64,000 nt of DNA from Ophiosphaerella korrae (taxonomy: Eukaryota; Ascomycota; Dothideomycetes; Pleosporales; Phaeosphaeriaceae), in contig JALNQF010000042.1 in the NCBI GenBank assembly GCA_028456385.1, positions 62,001-126,000 of the forward strand, read 5' to 3'. Position numbers and translations under genes: made by a program. Below the pieces are notes generated by a model. That model was not told the origin of the DNA. It saw only the letters and a program-made list of their open reading frames with translations, and did not search any database. Numbering within the stretch: position 1 is the stretch's first letter; the number at the start of each line of letters is the position of its first letter. Below are positions 23,305 to 34,110 of this stretch, in pieces.

Positions 23305-23712
23305 TCACCAATCATCATCACTGTCTTCGGCGAGCCCCACCTCATGACCGCCCTTGATTCTCTGCACCACGCGACTCACGCCCTTCTCCACGCTCTCTCC
23401 CTTGACGCTGACGCCGCGGTGCCAGACGACAGGATCCTGGGCCCCATGCCTGAACCACATGAGAAATGGCACAAAGTCGATGGCCAAGTCTGCGGCCAGG
23501 TCTGGCAGGGCATAGACGTCGAAGCAAAAGGCGCCTTCGATGCCCAGGGCACGGTGTGTGGACGCGGGCAACAGTTTGGTGAGAGCAGCCAGCAAGACGT
23601 CCGAGGTGGGGTCACCGGGCCAGAAGGCTACCAAGATTGTTTTGCCCGTGGCAGGCAGGACCAGGGACGTGTAGTCGTCCTTGGAGGCAAGGGTGGTGAA
23701 GTAGGGGGCCAT
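23305..23712 (-). CDS. Small thioredoxin-fold-like protein
   Basis: An intronless 135-residue frame starts MAPYFTTLASKDDYTSLVLP and ends in an acidic EDSDDDW. The order beta (KTILVAFWPGD), helix (DVLLAALTKLLPAS), beta (AFCFDVYALPDLAADLAIDF), VPFLMWFRHG and a C-terminal helix matches a minimal thioredoxin fold, including a Pro at the cis-Pro position (FVPFL). The catalytic CxxC is absent, so it would be a redox-inactive relative. Function is unknown. It is divergent from the mannosyltransferase gene with 240 bp between starts. Assignment rests on pattern only. Confidence 0.7.
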   Translation of the reverse strand: MAPYFTTLASKDDYTSLVLPATGKTILVAFWPGDPTSDVLLAALTKLLPASTHRALGIEGAFCFDVYALPDLAADLAIDFVPFLMWFRHGAQDPVVWHRGVSVKGESVEKGVSRVVQRIKGGHEVGLAEDSDDDW

Positions 23713-23952
23713 GATGTTGGTGCTGGCGACGGAGGCAAGGCGAGATGGGCCCCGTATTGGCTGACTGAACGGCCGAGAGCGGCTAGAGGGCGGCCATAGA
23801 TGGCTAATTGCAGCCCCTTTTGCAGTGGCGGTGCAGTGAGCGAGATGAGACTCTCGCCAGCCGGCTGCTGATGGTTTCTTCGTTTCTTCCCCAGATACCT
23901 CTCCCTCGCCCGCACGCCCGCCCGCCCTCGACGCACCACCCCGCCCGCCGCG
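23713..23952. promoter_or_regulatory. Bidirectional promoter, thioredoxin-like gene / GT34
   Basis: A 240-bp GC-rich interval between two outward-facing start codons, C-rich on the GT34 side. It must hold both 5' UTRs and core promoters. Confidence 0.5.
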
Positions 23953-25096
23953 ATGCTGTCCCGCTCGTTCCCCAACCTTGCCAGCGTGCAGGCGCTGCAG
24001 ACGCTGCCGCGAAAGTACGTATGCTTGCGAGGCGGCCGTGTTTCAGGCGCCGGCACGTGCTAACCGTCGACCCGCCAGGACCATTGTGCTCGCCATCTCC
24101 GTGCTGACCATCTTCATCGTGCTCTTCCGCCTCTACGGCGACGTGCCGGTCGAGTACTACCGCAACTACGCGCCCGGCGAGGCCATCGCCCCGGCGCCCA
24201 CCAACAACGACAAGCCGCAGCCGGGCTACTTCAAGGCCCAGCCCGAGTGGGACTGGAGCATACCCAAGCACGCCAGCAGCTGGGACGGCTATGCGCGCAC
24301 CCCGCGCAACAAGGACGTCGTCGTCCTGACCGCCAGCGACGGCGGCGGCCACAACAGCGCCATCCCCAACGTGCTCGACCGCGTGCTCGACGACCGCCAG
24401 AAGTACTGCGACCGCCACGGCTACACCAACCTCTGGCTCAACACCAGCCGCTACGACATTGGCCAGGCCCACCGCACCTGGTCCAAGATCCCCGCCGTGG
24501 CCGAGGCCTTCCACCTCAACCCGACCGCCGAGTGGGTGTGGCTCATCGACACCGACATCATCATGATGACGCCCGACTACGACCTCGTCCAGGAGATCCT
24601 CGCCCCGCAAGCCATCGAGCGCGGCCTCATGCGCGACACCCCCATCCTCGATGGCCAGCTCAAGAAGAACCCCACCAACATCAACACCCCCAAGACCTTC
24701 CGCGTCCAGGACATCGATATCCTCATCACCCAGGACCACCAGAGCGTCAACACCGGCAGCACCTTCTTCCGCCGCTCCGCCTTCACCCGCTGGACCCTCG
24801 AGATGATGACCGACTACTCCATGCTCATGGGCCAGGAGCACAGTGGCGCCGAGCAGGATGCCATCAAGCATTTGATGCTCGAGCACCAGCTTGTCCGCAA
24901 CCACGTCGGCATCTATCCCCAGCGCAAATTCAATGCCTATGTCCAGGGCGGTGACAACATGGGCTATCGCGACGGCGATTTGCTTGTCCATTTCGCCGGC
25001 TGCTGGGTTGGTGGCAAGTGTCAGGAATGGTTCGAAGAGTTCTGGGGTAAAAAGGGACACAAAGATGTCTGGAAGCCTGTTACCGGCAGCTCATGA
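23953..25096 (+). CDS. GT34 alpha-1,6-mannosyltransferase (Mnn10/Mnn11-like)
   Basis: Exon 1 (23953-24014, MLSRSFPNLASVQALQTLPR) and exon 2 (24079-25096) join across a 64-nt GT-AG intron to 359 residues. A type II membrane anchor TIVLAISVLTIFIVLF follows a short cytosolic tail. The catalytic domain has VVVLTASDGGGHNS, the metal-binding LIDTDIIMM (DxD) near residue 175, NTGSTFFRRS and GAEQDAIKHLM, and ends with HFAGCWVGGKCQEWF. These are hallmarks of the GMA12/MNN10 family. By family it acts in the Golgi, extending the alpha-1,6-mannan backbone of N-glycans in the M-Pol complex. The DNA is strongly GC-rich at third positions, which creates long antisense shadow frames. The exact donor sugar and acceptor are not decidable here. 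Confidence 0.92.
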
Positions 25097-25646
25097 CCAC
25101 CGTGAGTTCCTGTACTTTGCTGCTACAACGTCTGCATACGAGCTACGGCAGTTTTCATCTATTCTCATTCTCTCTTCTTTCCCCTTTCTTTCCCTTTTCT
25201 TCGTCCCTTATCTTCAGCCCATTTCTAGATTTGTTTCGAAAGCGAACACTCTTGTGAGCCATCTTACCTGCCATTTTTGACGCAAAAATACCCTGTAATA
25301 GACACTTTGTTTAGGGATTTCGTGTCTCGAGGCGTTTCAGCGGCGCGGCCGGCTATTGGATTTCTATCATGCATTGTTACATGGCGTTGTCAACCAGGGA
25401 CAATATTTTTACGATATATTCATAACGATACATTTTTAACCCCCAAATTTGTCTTGCAAATCATTGATTAGATCTTGTGCCAAAAAGATGGGACGTTAGT
25501 GAGTTGATTGATGATACTAAAGCGTTTTGACCATATAAACAGTGCCAAGTTCAATTATGCTAATTACTTTTTACAGTCATATCGCACCGCTTCAATCTTA
25601 TCACCCTCCTACCACATCCTCAACAAGGTATCCTTTTCATTTCTAT
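25097..25646. other. 3' flank of GT34, CT-rich then AT-rich; no gene
   Basis: A polypyrimidine tract at about 25160-25210 is followed by AT-rich sequence up to the end of the opposing secreted-protein gene. No coding signal is visible. This is where the conserved block changes to accessory DNA. Confidence 0.45.
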
Positions 25647-26744
25647 CTACGACTTTGCCTGTGCACTATTATCATCTCCACCAGCGGTCTGAGTAATAGT
25701 CGAAGTTGTGGTCGCCGTCCTGGTAACATTGCTAGTGACCGTTCGCGTAACAGTCGTCTCAGCCGGGCCGCGAGTAATGAGGCAAGAGCAAGCCGACGAA
25801 ATCTCACGGGGACTTCCAAGCCCAATGGAGATCGTAATGCCGCCAGGGATAGGGAGGTTGACGTCGATCTGGCGCTTGTGGACGGGCAGTTCCTTGGGGC
25901 AGGTGACATCGTAAAACGTGTATGGAGACATGGGGTTATAATTGGTGTTGTCAGCGCTAATACAAGAGTCAGTCTCTCTCCTTCATATGTGCATTTGCAT
26001 GGTGTGTGGTGGACGTACGCAGTAACATCGAAAAGCATACAGTTTGCTTCTCCGTATCCAAAGGACTTGCACTTTGTGTCAGCCTTGCAAAGAGCCTGGC
26101 ATGCGGAGAAGGTATTCTTTGTGCCGCTGGACTCGAAGTAGTATGCGGGTGTGGTCTTCACATAGGCCACAATTCCGCAACCGGCGCTGCCGGAAGGTGT
26201 TCTATATTTTATTAACATTTACTTTCTTCGACGAATCACAATGGAAAGCTTACGGCGAGGGTGATGTAACAATGGTTGAAGAAGGCTATTCTCCAAAATT
26301 AGTTATGGACTTTGAACTCCCAATTCGGTCTCAACATACCTTCGGGCTAGGTGAAGGAGTAGGGGTCGGCCGGGGTGTTGGTGTTGGAGTCGGCGTAGGC
26401 TTGGGCGTAGGCGTAGGCGTTGGACGTGTGGTAGGCGGGTAATAGGTGGTAGTGACTTTTTTGGTGGTAGTAACTGTTGTAGTTCCGCCATTTGTAGTGG
26501 TTTCGGTCGCAGTGCCTGACTTCAGAATATTGCTGCAGAAGACTAGAGCCTCTGAAGTGTGACCCTCGAATGCATCCAATCCGCATTTACCAACTATGTA
26601 CTATGTCAATACAATAGGAACGGAGGAGGGGATCACACAACAATCAGTTAACAACTTACCATCGGGCCCTCGCTGACGCCTTTGAAAAGCAGCAGCATCA
26701 GCGCTTGCTGCGAGAGCTGCTGCAAAAACCATGGATAGCCTCAT
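25647..26744 (-). CDS. Secreted apple/PAN-like protein with a Thr/Pro linker
   Basis: Four exons are proposed: 26744-26660 (signal peptide MRLSMVFAAALAASADA, then AFQRRQRGPD), 26593-26340 (KCGLDAFEGHTSEALVFC, then a linker of TTT, PPT and PTP repeats), an exon ending at 26019 (CGIVAYVK, SACQALCKADTKCKSFGYGE, NCMLFDV) and 25956-25647 (YTFYDVTCPKEL, ISSACSCLITRGP, Thr-rich tail, QAKS end). The Cys spacing in exon 3 is that of an apple/PAN domain, which binds sugars or proteins at cell surfaces. The upstream acceptors at about 26210 and 26195 are one base out of phase with the strong donor at 26339; a phase-correct acceptor exists only after YVK. Either the junction lies there or the gene carries a one-base lesion. 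It is likely extracellular or cell-wall associated. Function is unknown. Confidence 0.72.
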
Positions 26745-29177
26745 ATTGGTGTGTATGTAACCTTGCCTTGCAAGTGTCTAGCAGTTGGAAATATGCAAAT
26801 GCTGATCTTGAGACACAATAGTACTTGCTCGCTCGGAAACATCCCTACTTATAAGATAATTGCAATCCCTTTCGAGCTGGCTTCTCGTATGGTCCAGGTA
26901 GTGGTAGGCCCATGCATAGCAACGCCCTCTTCATTTGCAAATAGATGAAACTCGATGCTTTTGGCGCTGATGACCCGAGGAGAGCATGTTGGGCGAGCTA
27001 GAACGCGTAACTTTAGTAGATGAACACGATCTCATCCCGCCGGTAGATGGCATACAACGCGTTCGTACTCGCGAGCCTGCCGAGGAAAGACAGCGCCAGT
27101 TCCGGGCCCATGGGCAAGGCCAAAGAAAATGAATTAGCCGTTCAGCAGATATTGAGAGAAGTATTGAATAGTGATATGGAACAAATATACTGAGAGTGCA
27201 AGTAGCTAGGATGCATCCTGTAGGGTTCATATTATCCCGGTCTGGAATCCGGCAAAATCGTTAGTCGAGCCATGGTATGCCGATCTAGCATCTTTAAATA
27301 GCCACCATATTGATGTTCCTCCAGGTACTACCGGCGCTAGGGAAACATTTCTAGGCTACAGAATAAAATAAGGGTCAGATGCTATCATAATCGTGTGGCG
27401 ATCTCAGGCGTACCTGTTCCAGCGGTGAGGTCAACATCGAAACTACCTGGTACATTCCTCCGTTCTAGACTAACCTACAGATTCAAATCGGTTTGAAGGG
27501 TTGGCTGCGCTGCAACTGATGTGTTGCATACGTATTGGCATGGGTCTGTTGGTGTCTTCCGCTAGTCGAAATACAAAAATAGATATTGGATAAGTATGAA
27601 TTCAAGCTCTGGGCTAAACTTCCCTGTTAAGAGATCCCTGGACATATCAACTCCGTGTTACGCTTAGGCAAAGCGCTGTTCCCTCGGTCTTGAAGCCCTA
27701 AGGGTTGCCATAAACGTGGAGATAACACCTAGTTCGGATATAGCCTCTTTTCATAGCTCCACAGAGGTAATGGTAAATATGAAATTTGAGATACAGGCTT
27801 CGTATCGCTTCTTGTTAGCGAAGGGAGCCTTGTTCTAATATACCAACGACAGTTTCTATAATTCTCTCTCCACTTATGTGCCATTAGCTTACACTTGTCC
27901 TTGAGATAACCTAATTGCATTATGGCACTCGGTGGAGGTCATTCGCTTCTGTGTCCAAGAAATGATTATAGATTTTAGTCAGCATGGCCACCAAATTTTA
28001 CCTGCACCAATCCTTGCTTGTACCACCTCTTGCCTGTCGGACTTTTGTTGGTGTGAGAAGGCAAAAAATGCACTCGATCTTACATACAGTATTGATAGCT
28101 CGTAGGAGACTCGAATGGCTTTTAGAGATGCCCAATTAATCCTGGAGAATTAGTAGTCACTGAGATTTGCGTTCAAATTGTTAGCCGATATTACATGGCC
28201 TCGTAATTGCACGTTGAGAGAGAACCTGGCCTTAGAAGGCACCCGACATGGAACGAACTTCGGTTCAACTCAATCACCATGATCTAGGAATCGACACGCA
28301 ACGCCAAAATCCCCAATCTACGCTATATTTGATTGATACACTTGGTATGACATAAATCGGAGATTTTCAAACTGTCAGTGTTTAGCTTCAGGGTCCAATC
28401 ACCGACGTGTGCAACTAAGGGTATCTTGCTCATTATGGATTGTAATGGCAATATCGCACACGAGAAGTCACATTATATAATCAACGGTTAGATACTGTGT
28501 ACGCCAGTAACGTTGCTCAACTCTACAAGTACGCAAACATTTCCTTTCGCGTTGCACAAACAAAAAGGGCAGATCACTGGACCATTTCAGCAAAACAACA
28601 TCCTTCCAGATGATGAATATTCGGGAGTGCATTTTAGTCTTTCAGAGTAGCAAATAGAGGCCGTCTAGCCGATCGGGAAAGCAATTCATGCGCCTGTACT
28701 CATGATCCTTCCACCCTGACACCATCGTTCTCTGAATCAACATGCTATCTCTATTCAGTTCGAAGCAAAGTGTTAGGTAGCCCTGGTTATATTATATTGC
28801 CCTCTTAAATACGTATTCTTCGGCTCATCTTTCCTACAACCATTCGTTCCATCATCTCGGATACATACTTTGAATGATGTCGGCGGATTCAGAGAGGAGC
28901 ATACATTCCAAACAACAACTAAAGAATGTACAAAACACATGGAAGCATGCCTTTCACGGGAGGGTAGCTCCCGGCCTCTTCCATTGTGGCCCTTTGGATA
29001 ACATTATGCTATCATCTGCTGCTGGGCCGTGATCCATCTATATGAGGTTGGTAGCACATAAATATGGAGTATATGCTCATCTACAATTCTTCTGTTATGG
29101 AATGCAGTTCACCCTCGCTTTCATTAAGAGTTTATTTTGTCACACTATTGCAAGCTATTGCTGAGAATACCTACGGT
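26745..29177. other. AT-rich accessory tract; no gene supported
   Basis: About 2.4 kb with few open frames, mostly AT-rich after 27240. Some short frames occur (26931-27230 and 27729-27920, both minus) without recognisable sequence. It resembles the gene-poor tract at 5-8 kb and may contain eroded repeats. Confidence 0.45.
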
Positions 29178-30755
29178 ATGGACGAAGGTCGAATTTCAGA
29201 AAGTACGGCCGAGGTAGAATCATGCAAAATCAAGCACTGCGAGGGTGACCGCACGGCTTGGTTTACAGTCGTTGGTTCTTTTCTTGTTTACTACTCCTCA
29301 TTCGGTATGATTCAATGTTTGTTTCATCGGTGTCTACACAAACTGAGTTCTGGTCAGGCATTATGAACAGCTTCGGATTTTTTTCAGGACTATTACACCC
29401 AGGAATTTCTGAAAGAAACGCCGACCTCAGCTATCGCCTTCTGTGGCACACTTCAAATGTTCCTCATGAACTTGCTTGCTGTAATATCAGGAGCACTTTG
29501 CGACCGCTATGGGATCTTGGTATTGTCAATATGGATACGTGTCTTAGAAACCCATACTGATTCAAACTAAAGTATCTATACATTGGATCTGGTACCGGTA
29601 CAATTTCTGCACTCCTTATGCTTTCCTTTGTCCAACCAGGAAAATTCTGGCAAATTCTCTTAACACAAGGCCTCAACTTGGGTTTGACAATAGCCTTTGG
29701 AATCCAGCCAGCGCTGACAGTGATTGGTCAGCACTTTAAGAAGCGGCGTGCACTCACCATGGGGTTGGTCTCGGCCGGATCGGCGCTGGGAGGTATTGGA
29801 TATCCCCTCATGTTTGAGAAGCTACTTCCAATTGTTGGCTTTGCGAATGCAATTCGTTTAGCGGCCCTCAAGGTTGGGTGTGTCTTATTTGTATGTTCGC
29901 GTGGAGACTACAGAACTAATGTTTGTAGAATTTGTTACTCCATCGCGTTGTGTATATCAACAAGTAACCCAAGCAGGACATACAGAAAGTTCAGTTACGA
30001 CACCCTCATCGACTTTAAAGGCTTCCTCGATATTCGATATACAATCCTTTGCATTGGTACTTTCTTTGCCATTCTTGGACTATGGATACCACTTTACTAC
30101 ATTAGTATGACCAACCCTAGATTACTAGAAACACTTGATCTGACCTTGGTCTAGAAACGTACGCGAATGCCATGTACAACGGTAATGCTATGAGCAAGTA
30201 CCTCTTGTGTATTATAAACGGACTGAGCTGCGTTGGCGCTGGATTGTGAGTTTATGCAATCCAGCGACTGAAAATGTACTAATTGAGGACAGGGGTGGTG
30301 TCTTGGCTGACAAAATTGGTCGACTCAATATTCTATGGCCTATAGTCCTAATTTCTGGATTCCTGTATCTCTTTCTATGGCTTTTGGGTGACTCTCTTGC
30401 GGTTCTAATACTCTTTACATGTTGCTATGAGCTCACTGTTAGTAACATCAACTCGCTTCCAGCGTCTGTGATTGGACAGATTACGCCTGACAGAAGCCTT
30501 GGGGTCCGAATTGGGGAATTCTACAGTGTCATTTCTGTTGCTAGTCTTCTATGAACGCCAATCGCCGGGGTACTGATTATGGATGAAGATCAAAAGGAGG
30601 GTTACCAATGGTTAATCTTATTCTCCGTAAGTATAGCTCGTGATTTTGATAATTCTTAAAATAACTGCTATTAGGGTGCGACACTCATCGTGGGGTCGCT
30701 ATTCTTACTTGGAAGCCGTTTACTCCATGACACCACTATGCGGAGTCATTGGTGA
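29178..30755 (+). pseudogene. Monocarboxylate-type MFS transporter with a frameshift and a stop
   Basis: The gene starts MDEGRISESTAEVES and reads through about six exons with plausible GT-AG introns (for example 29305-29357 and 29520-29572). Landmarks of the fungal monocarboxylate porter branch are present: AWFTVVGSFLVYYSSFG, MNSFGFFQDYYTQEFL (if the frame is corrected), ISGALCDRYGIL, YLYIGSGTGT, QHFKKRRALTMGLVSAGSA, GVLADKIGRLN and SRLLHDT at the end. One T too many in a run of seven (29378-29384) shifts the frame, and a TGA at 30552 (ASLL-stop-TPIAG) interrupts the last membrane segments. Everything else is intact, so decay is recent, or the T run is a sequencing artefact. By family it is a plasma-membrane transporter of organic acids or related solutes. 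Confidence 0.8.
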
Positions 30756-32186
30756 CATATTGGAGCACAGCTTGATAGACATTCGCTTAAAAAGAAGCGA
30801 CTCTCTCATCTCTAGGTTTTATCGATCGATTAAGAGTAGTCAACACCTTTGATAGTCGGTGGAGACGGTTTTTTGACCGCCAGCGTCATTTTAGATGCTT
30901 GTCACATAATGTGGCTCAGTAATCAATGACATCAGTTTTCCCTATGCATTTGACAACACTTTGGCGATGTAGAGGTTGAATACATTCAAGCACCATCCTG
31001 TGCCATTATCATAGTCATCAGAAATCTTTGTATGTCATACTACTGTAAAGAAAATCAATGCAACCCAACCGGATTGCCAAATGCAGGTTCACACTTCCAT
31101 GATGTAACCTATGTTGAGAGCTTTAAAGCTCTGATTTTCTATGTGTACATCACGGTCATTACCCGTTTTTATCACTCTCGTTTGTGCTAGTTCTAGCTCA
31201 TTGTATTGTGCTCTGGCTGATTGTGATAAAATGCAAAATGCATATATCTCCGACCTTTCGTTAGAACATAGGTCTACATCATTACGCCAAACAAGTCACA
31301 AAAAGAAAGCATTAATCAACCAACATCGATTGTCAAGTGTAGAAAAGTACATTGTGACATCGTAGGATGCACGTAGAAGTAGGAGGCAGGTGGCGACCCG
31401 CAGTCGGTGAGAGATGAGTTGAAATATATGGATTGAGTAACTACTTGACGAGTTGGTGTCGGTGGCTATCTACTCCATCCGATCTCCCTCGGAGCCCTCG
31501 CAGAGCCGCAATACTGACCTAAGCCTCCCCGATCACTTGCGGTTCTACTACGCCACAATATATACGCTACAACTATGCGGTTAGTTTGTAGTCTTATATC
31601 TTTTTCTCTGCTGTAGAGTATCAATTGAAACATGGGTATCAAAACCTGCGTCTATGGTTGAAAGCTTCACATTATTATAATTGGAAAGGTGCCTAGGTAA
31701 GTGGTATTGATATCTAGTCACTATTGGGCTTATGGCTTCATTGGCAAGGGGAATAATTCTCCATGCATTTGTTTACATTTTGTTATTTTGTCAAAGAATT
31801 TGTATTTGTTTGATATTGATACCGCCTCGGTCATAGCTTAGATGCGATCCAAAATGATGGGGCGCCATCTCGCTTACTGAGTCACAAGTCGTGGACCTAG
31901 AAGCAAAGTATACGAGCTGACATCACGCAATAGCAATAGGATGAATAATCGCATCCTTGTCAACGGAATGCTGCGCTGGTCATCCCCTGAAATGCCGTGA
32001 TCTCTTCTCATAGGCTACACCACCCCGTCAACCTCCGGCTTTGACACACTTCTCCGCCGCTTATCCCGCTGCATTGCAATGCCGTTCTATGGGAAACCAA
32101 GTCTGCAAGATTTGCATGGGACCCTATATAAATGAGTACTGGGCCATGATGCGCAACATATACACTCAGTCTATCCTGATTTCTGA
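30756..32186. other. AT-rich intergenic region between transporter relic and regulator
   Basis: No supported gene. Sequence close to 32186 includes TATATAA-like motifs (near 32125 and 32160) that may serve the regulator downstream. Confidence 0.4.
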
Positions 32187-34110
32187 TTGATGATGCAAAC
32201 ATCGGCGTCAACCACCCATGCATTGCACACATTGAAGCGACCCATACATCGTGTCGCGCTAGCATGCATTCAATGTCGCTCACGTAAAGTGAAATGCGAT
32301 GCGACTCTCCCGAGATGTAACCGCTGTATTGCAGATGGAAAAATTTGCGAATATCGGAAATCGCGACGCGGTGGCAGACCTCGTCATCAAGTGAAAGAGC
32401 CCCTCCAGGTGCCTGCGTCGGTGAGGCCACAGCACAGGCCAGAGCTGTGCGAGACTTCTAGTACTTCGTGTGAAAGGACATCGTCAACATACTGTTCATC
32501 CGGATCTGGACCTGGATCGATATCAGTCGGGAGTTCAACACACAGTTTTACAGATACCTTGGATTCTTTTCAGCAGCTAGACAACATTACCTTCGGTAAT
32601 ATATGTCTCACACCGGTGAAAATTGATCAGTTATTGTCCCAGTACTATTGTTTCTTTCACACGGCGCATCCATGCGTTGTTCCAAGATGGTCGCTGCGTC
32701 TATATATTGATACCGAGCCTAATGTTAAACAAACCCTCCTTCCAATTATGTTATACATAGGCTCCATATTCACGGATACGGTCGACTCAGCACAACTTGC
32801 TATCGCTGCACAACAAACAATCAACACTGCGCGTTCACACTCAGGTCAACCAAACCCATACTACCTTCAAGCGCTGCTACTTTACGTCATTGCTGTGTAT
32901 GCATCTGATGAGCCAGAGAGAGGAAGAGAGCTATTGGTCGAAGCTATAAGTGGCGCGTTGGGTTTAGGAATGCATAAAGCTGAATTTGCATCTCAAAATA
33001 ATCAAGGCGATCTAGTATTAGAAGAAAGCTGGAGACGCACATGGTGGATGATATATGTTACAGACGCACATATCGCAGGGAGTACACATTCCTTTCCAAC
33101 GCGTACAGGGTCTATTCAGATCACTACCGATCTGCCTTGCGAAGAGCAACAATATGAATCTGGAGTAGGTGATCATTACTCAGTTAAACATGTACATTTA
33201 GCTCAGAAAGTCATAGCAAATCCCTCCTCCGGCAACGTTACGCAGTTACGGTATGCGCGAGTTCTCTGACATGGAGTTCTCATCATTTGCTCAGTTGATC
33301 GGCTTCACCCAGGGAATAAATCGAGCGCTTGCGACACGCCAACTGGCCGATATTGAGAATGCAAAGACTACAGCTGCTAACGTGGATACGATTATGACTG
33401 CATGGTGCTCACTTCTACCAGCGTGCAAGCGGAAGATACTGCGCGATGACGGGAGCGTGGATGAACTACTTTTCAAAGCTAACATTTTAATGCATACGTA
33501 AGCCTCGAGTCCTCATTGCATCACCAGAGGTATTGATATCTTCAGGTACATCGTCGATGTCCATCGCCAGCTCTCTACGCTCAAGTGCTTCCCCATTGAG
33601 TCCATCTCTAAGTGCGTCCCTCCAGCTCCACCTTCATGCGTTGAGCCTATTAAGGATGAAGCACACATTCACACTGCCAAAGTGCTTTTCTCCATCGAAA
33701 AACTTAGCAGTCTTCTCACATTACCAACTCGATTCACCGAACACACGCCATTCATCATTTGCATGATCACTTTAATTACCATCGCCCAGTTGTCAGCATG
33801 TCGATACATTTACAAAGAACCAAAGTTATCATTGGAGCGTGAAAAGATTAGACTCAATATGGGTGTTCTGAAAATGATGGGAGAAGTGTGGCCCTCTGGG
33901 GAGAGGGAATATCATACGATGGGGGTCATTGCCAGAGAGATGCTTGGACTTGAAGATGAGGAGATCCGTATTCCACAGAAGATTCCAGTCATACCTCTTG
34001 ATACCTTGGATTTTAACTTTGATTTTGATGTCAATTGGGGATGCAGTTCTTTCGCTACCACAAGCGCCATGGAGTTCATGGCAGATATACTTGACGTCGA
34101 AGTACCTTAG
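32187..34110 (+). CDS. Zn2Cys6 transcription factor with fungal-specific TF domain
   Basis: Exons 32187-33164, 33217-33497 and 33546-34110 join in frame (introns 52 and 48 nt) to 607 residues. The binuclear zinc cluster has cysteines at residues 27, 30, 37, 44, 47 and 54 (spacing 2-6-6-2-6) followed by a basic linker KSRRGGRPRHQVK. The middle homology domain is visible around ELLVEAISGALGLGMHK and EESWRRTWWMIYVTDAHIAG. No lesion was found once both introns are removed, in contrast to the transporter upstream. By family it is a nuclear regulator of a metabolic or transport pathway; the neighbouring dead transporter may have been a target. The first ATG of three in a row (MMMQ) is taken as start. 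Confidence 0.9.

Noticed and set aside
23804..25060. 418-codon minus-strand frame opposite the GT34 gene
   Set aside because: It is an antisense shadow made by strong GC bias at third positions; its sequence is low-complexity Val/Ala/Gly/Asp, while the plus strand encodes a recognisable enzyme.
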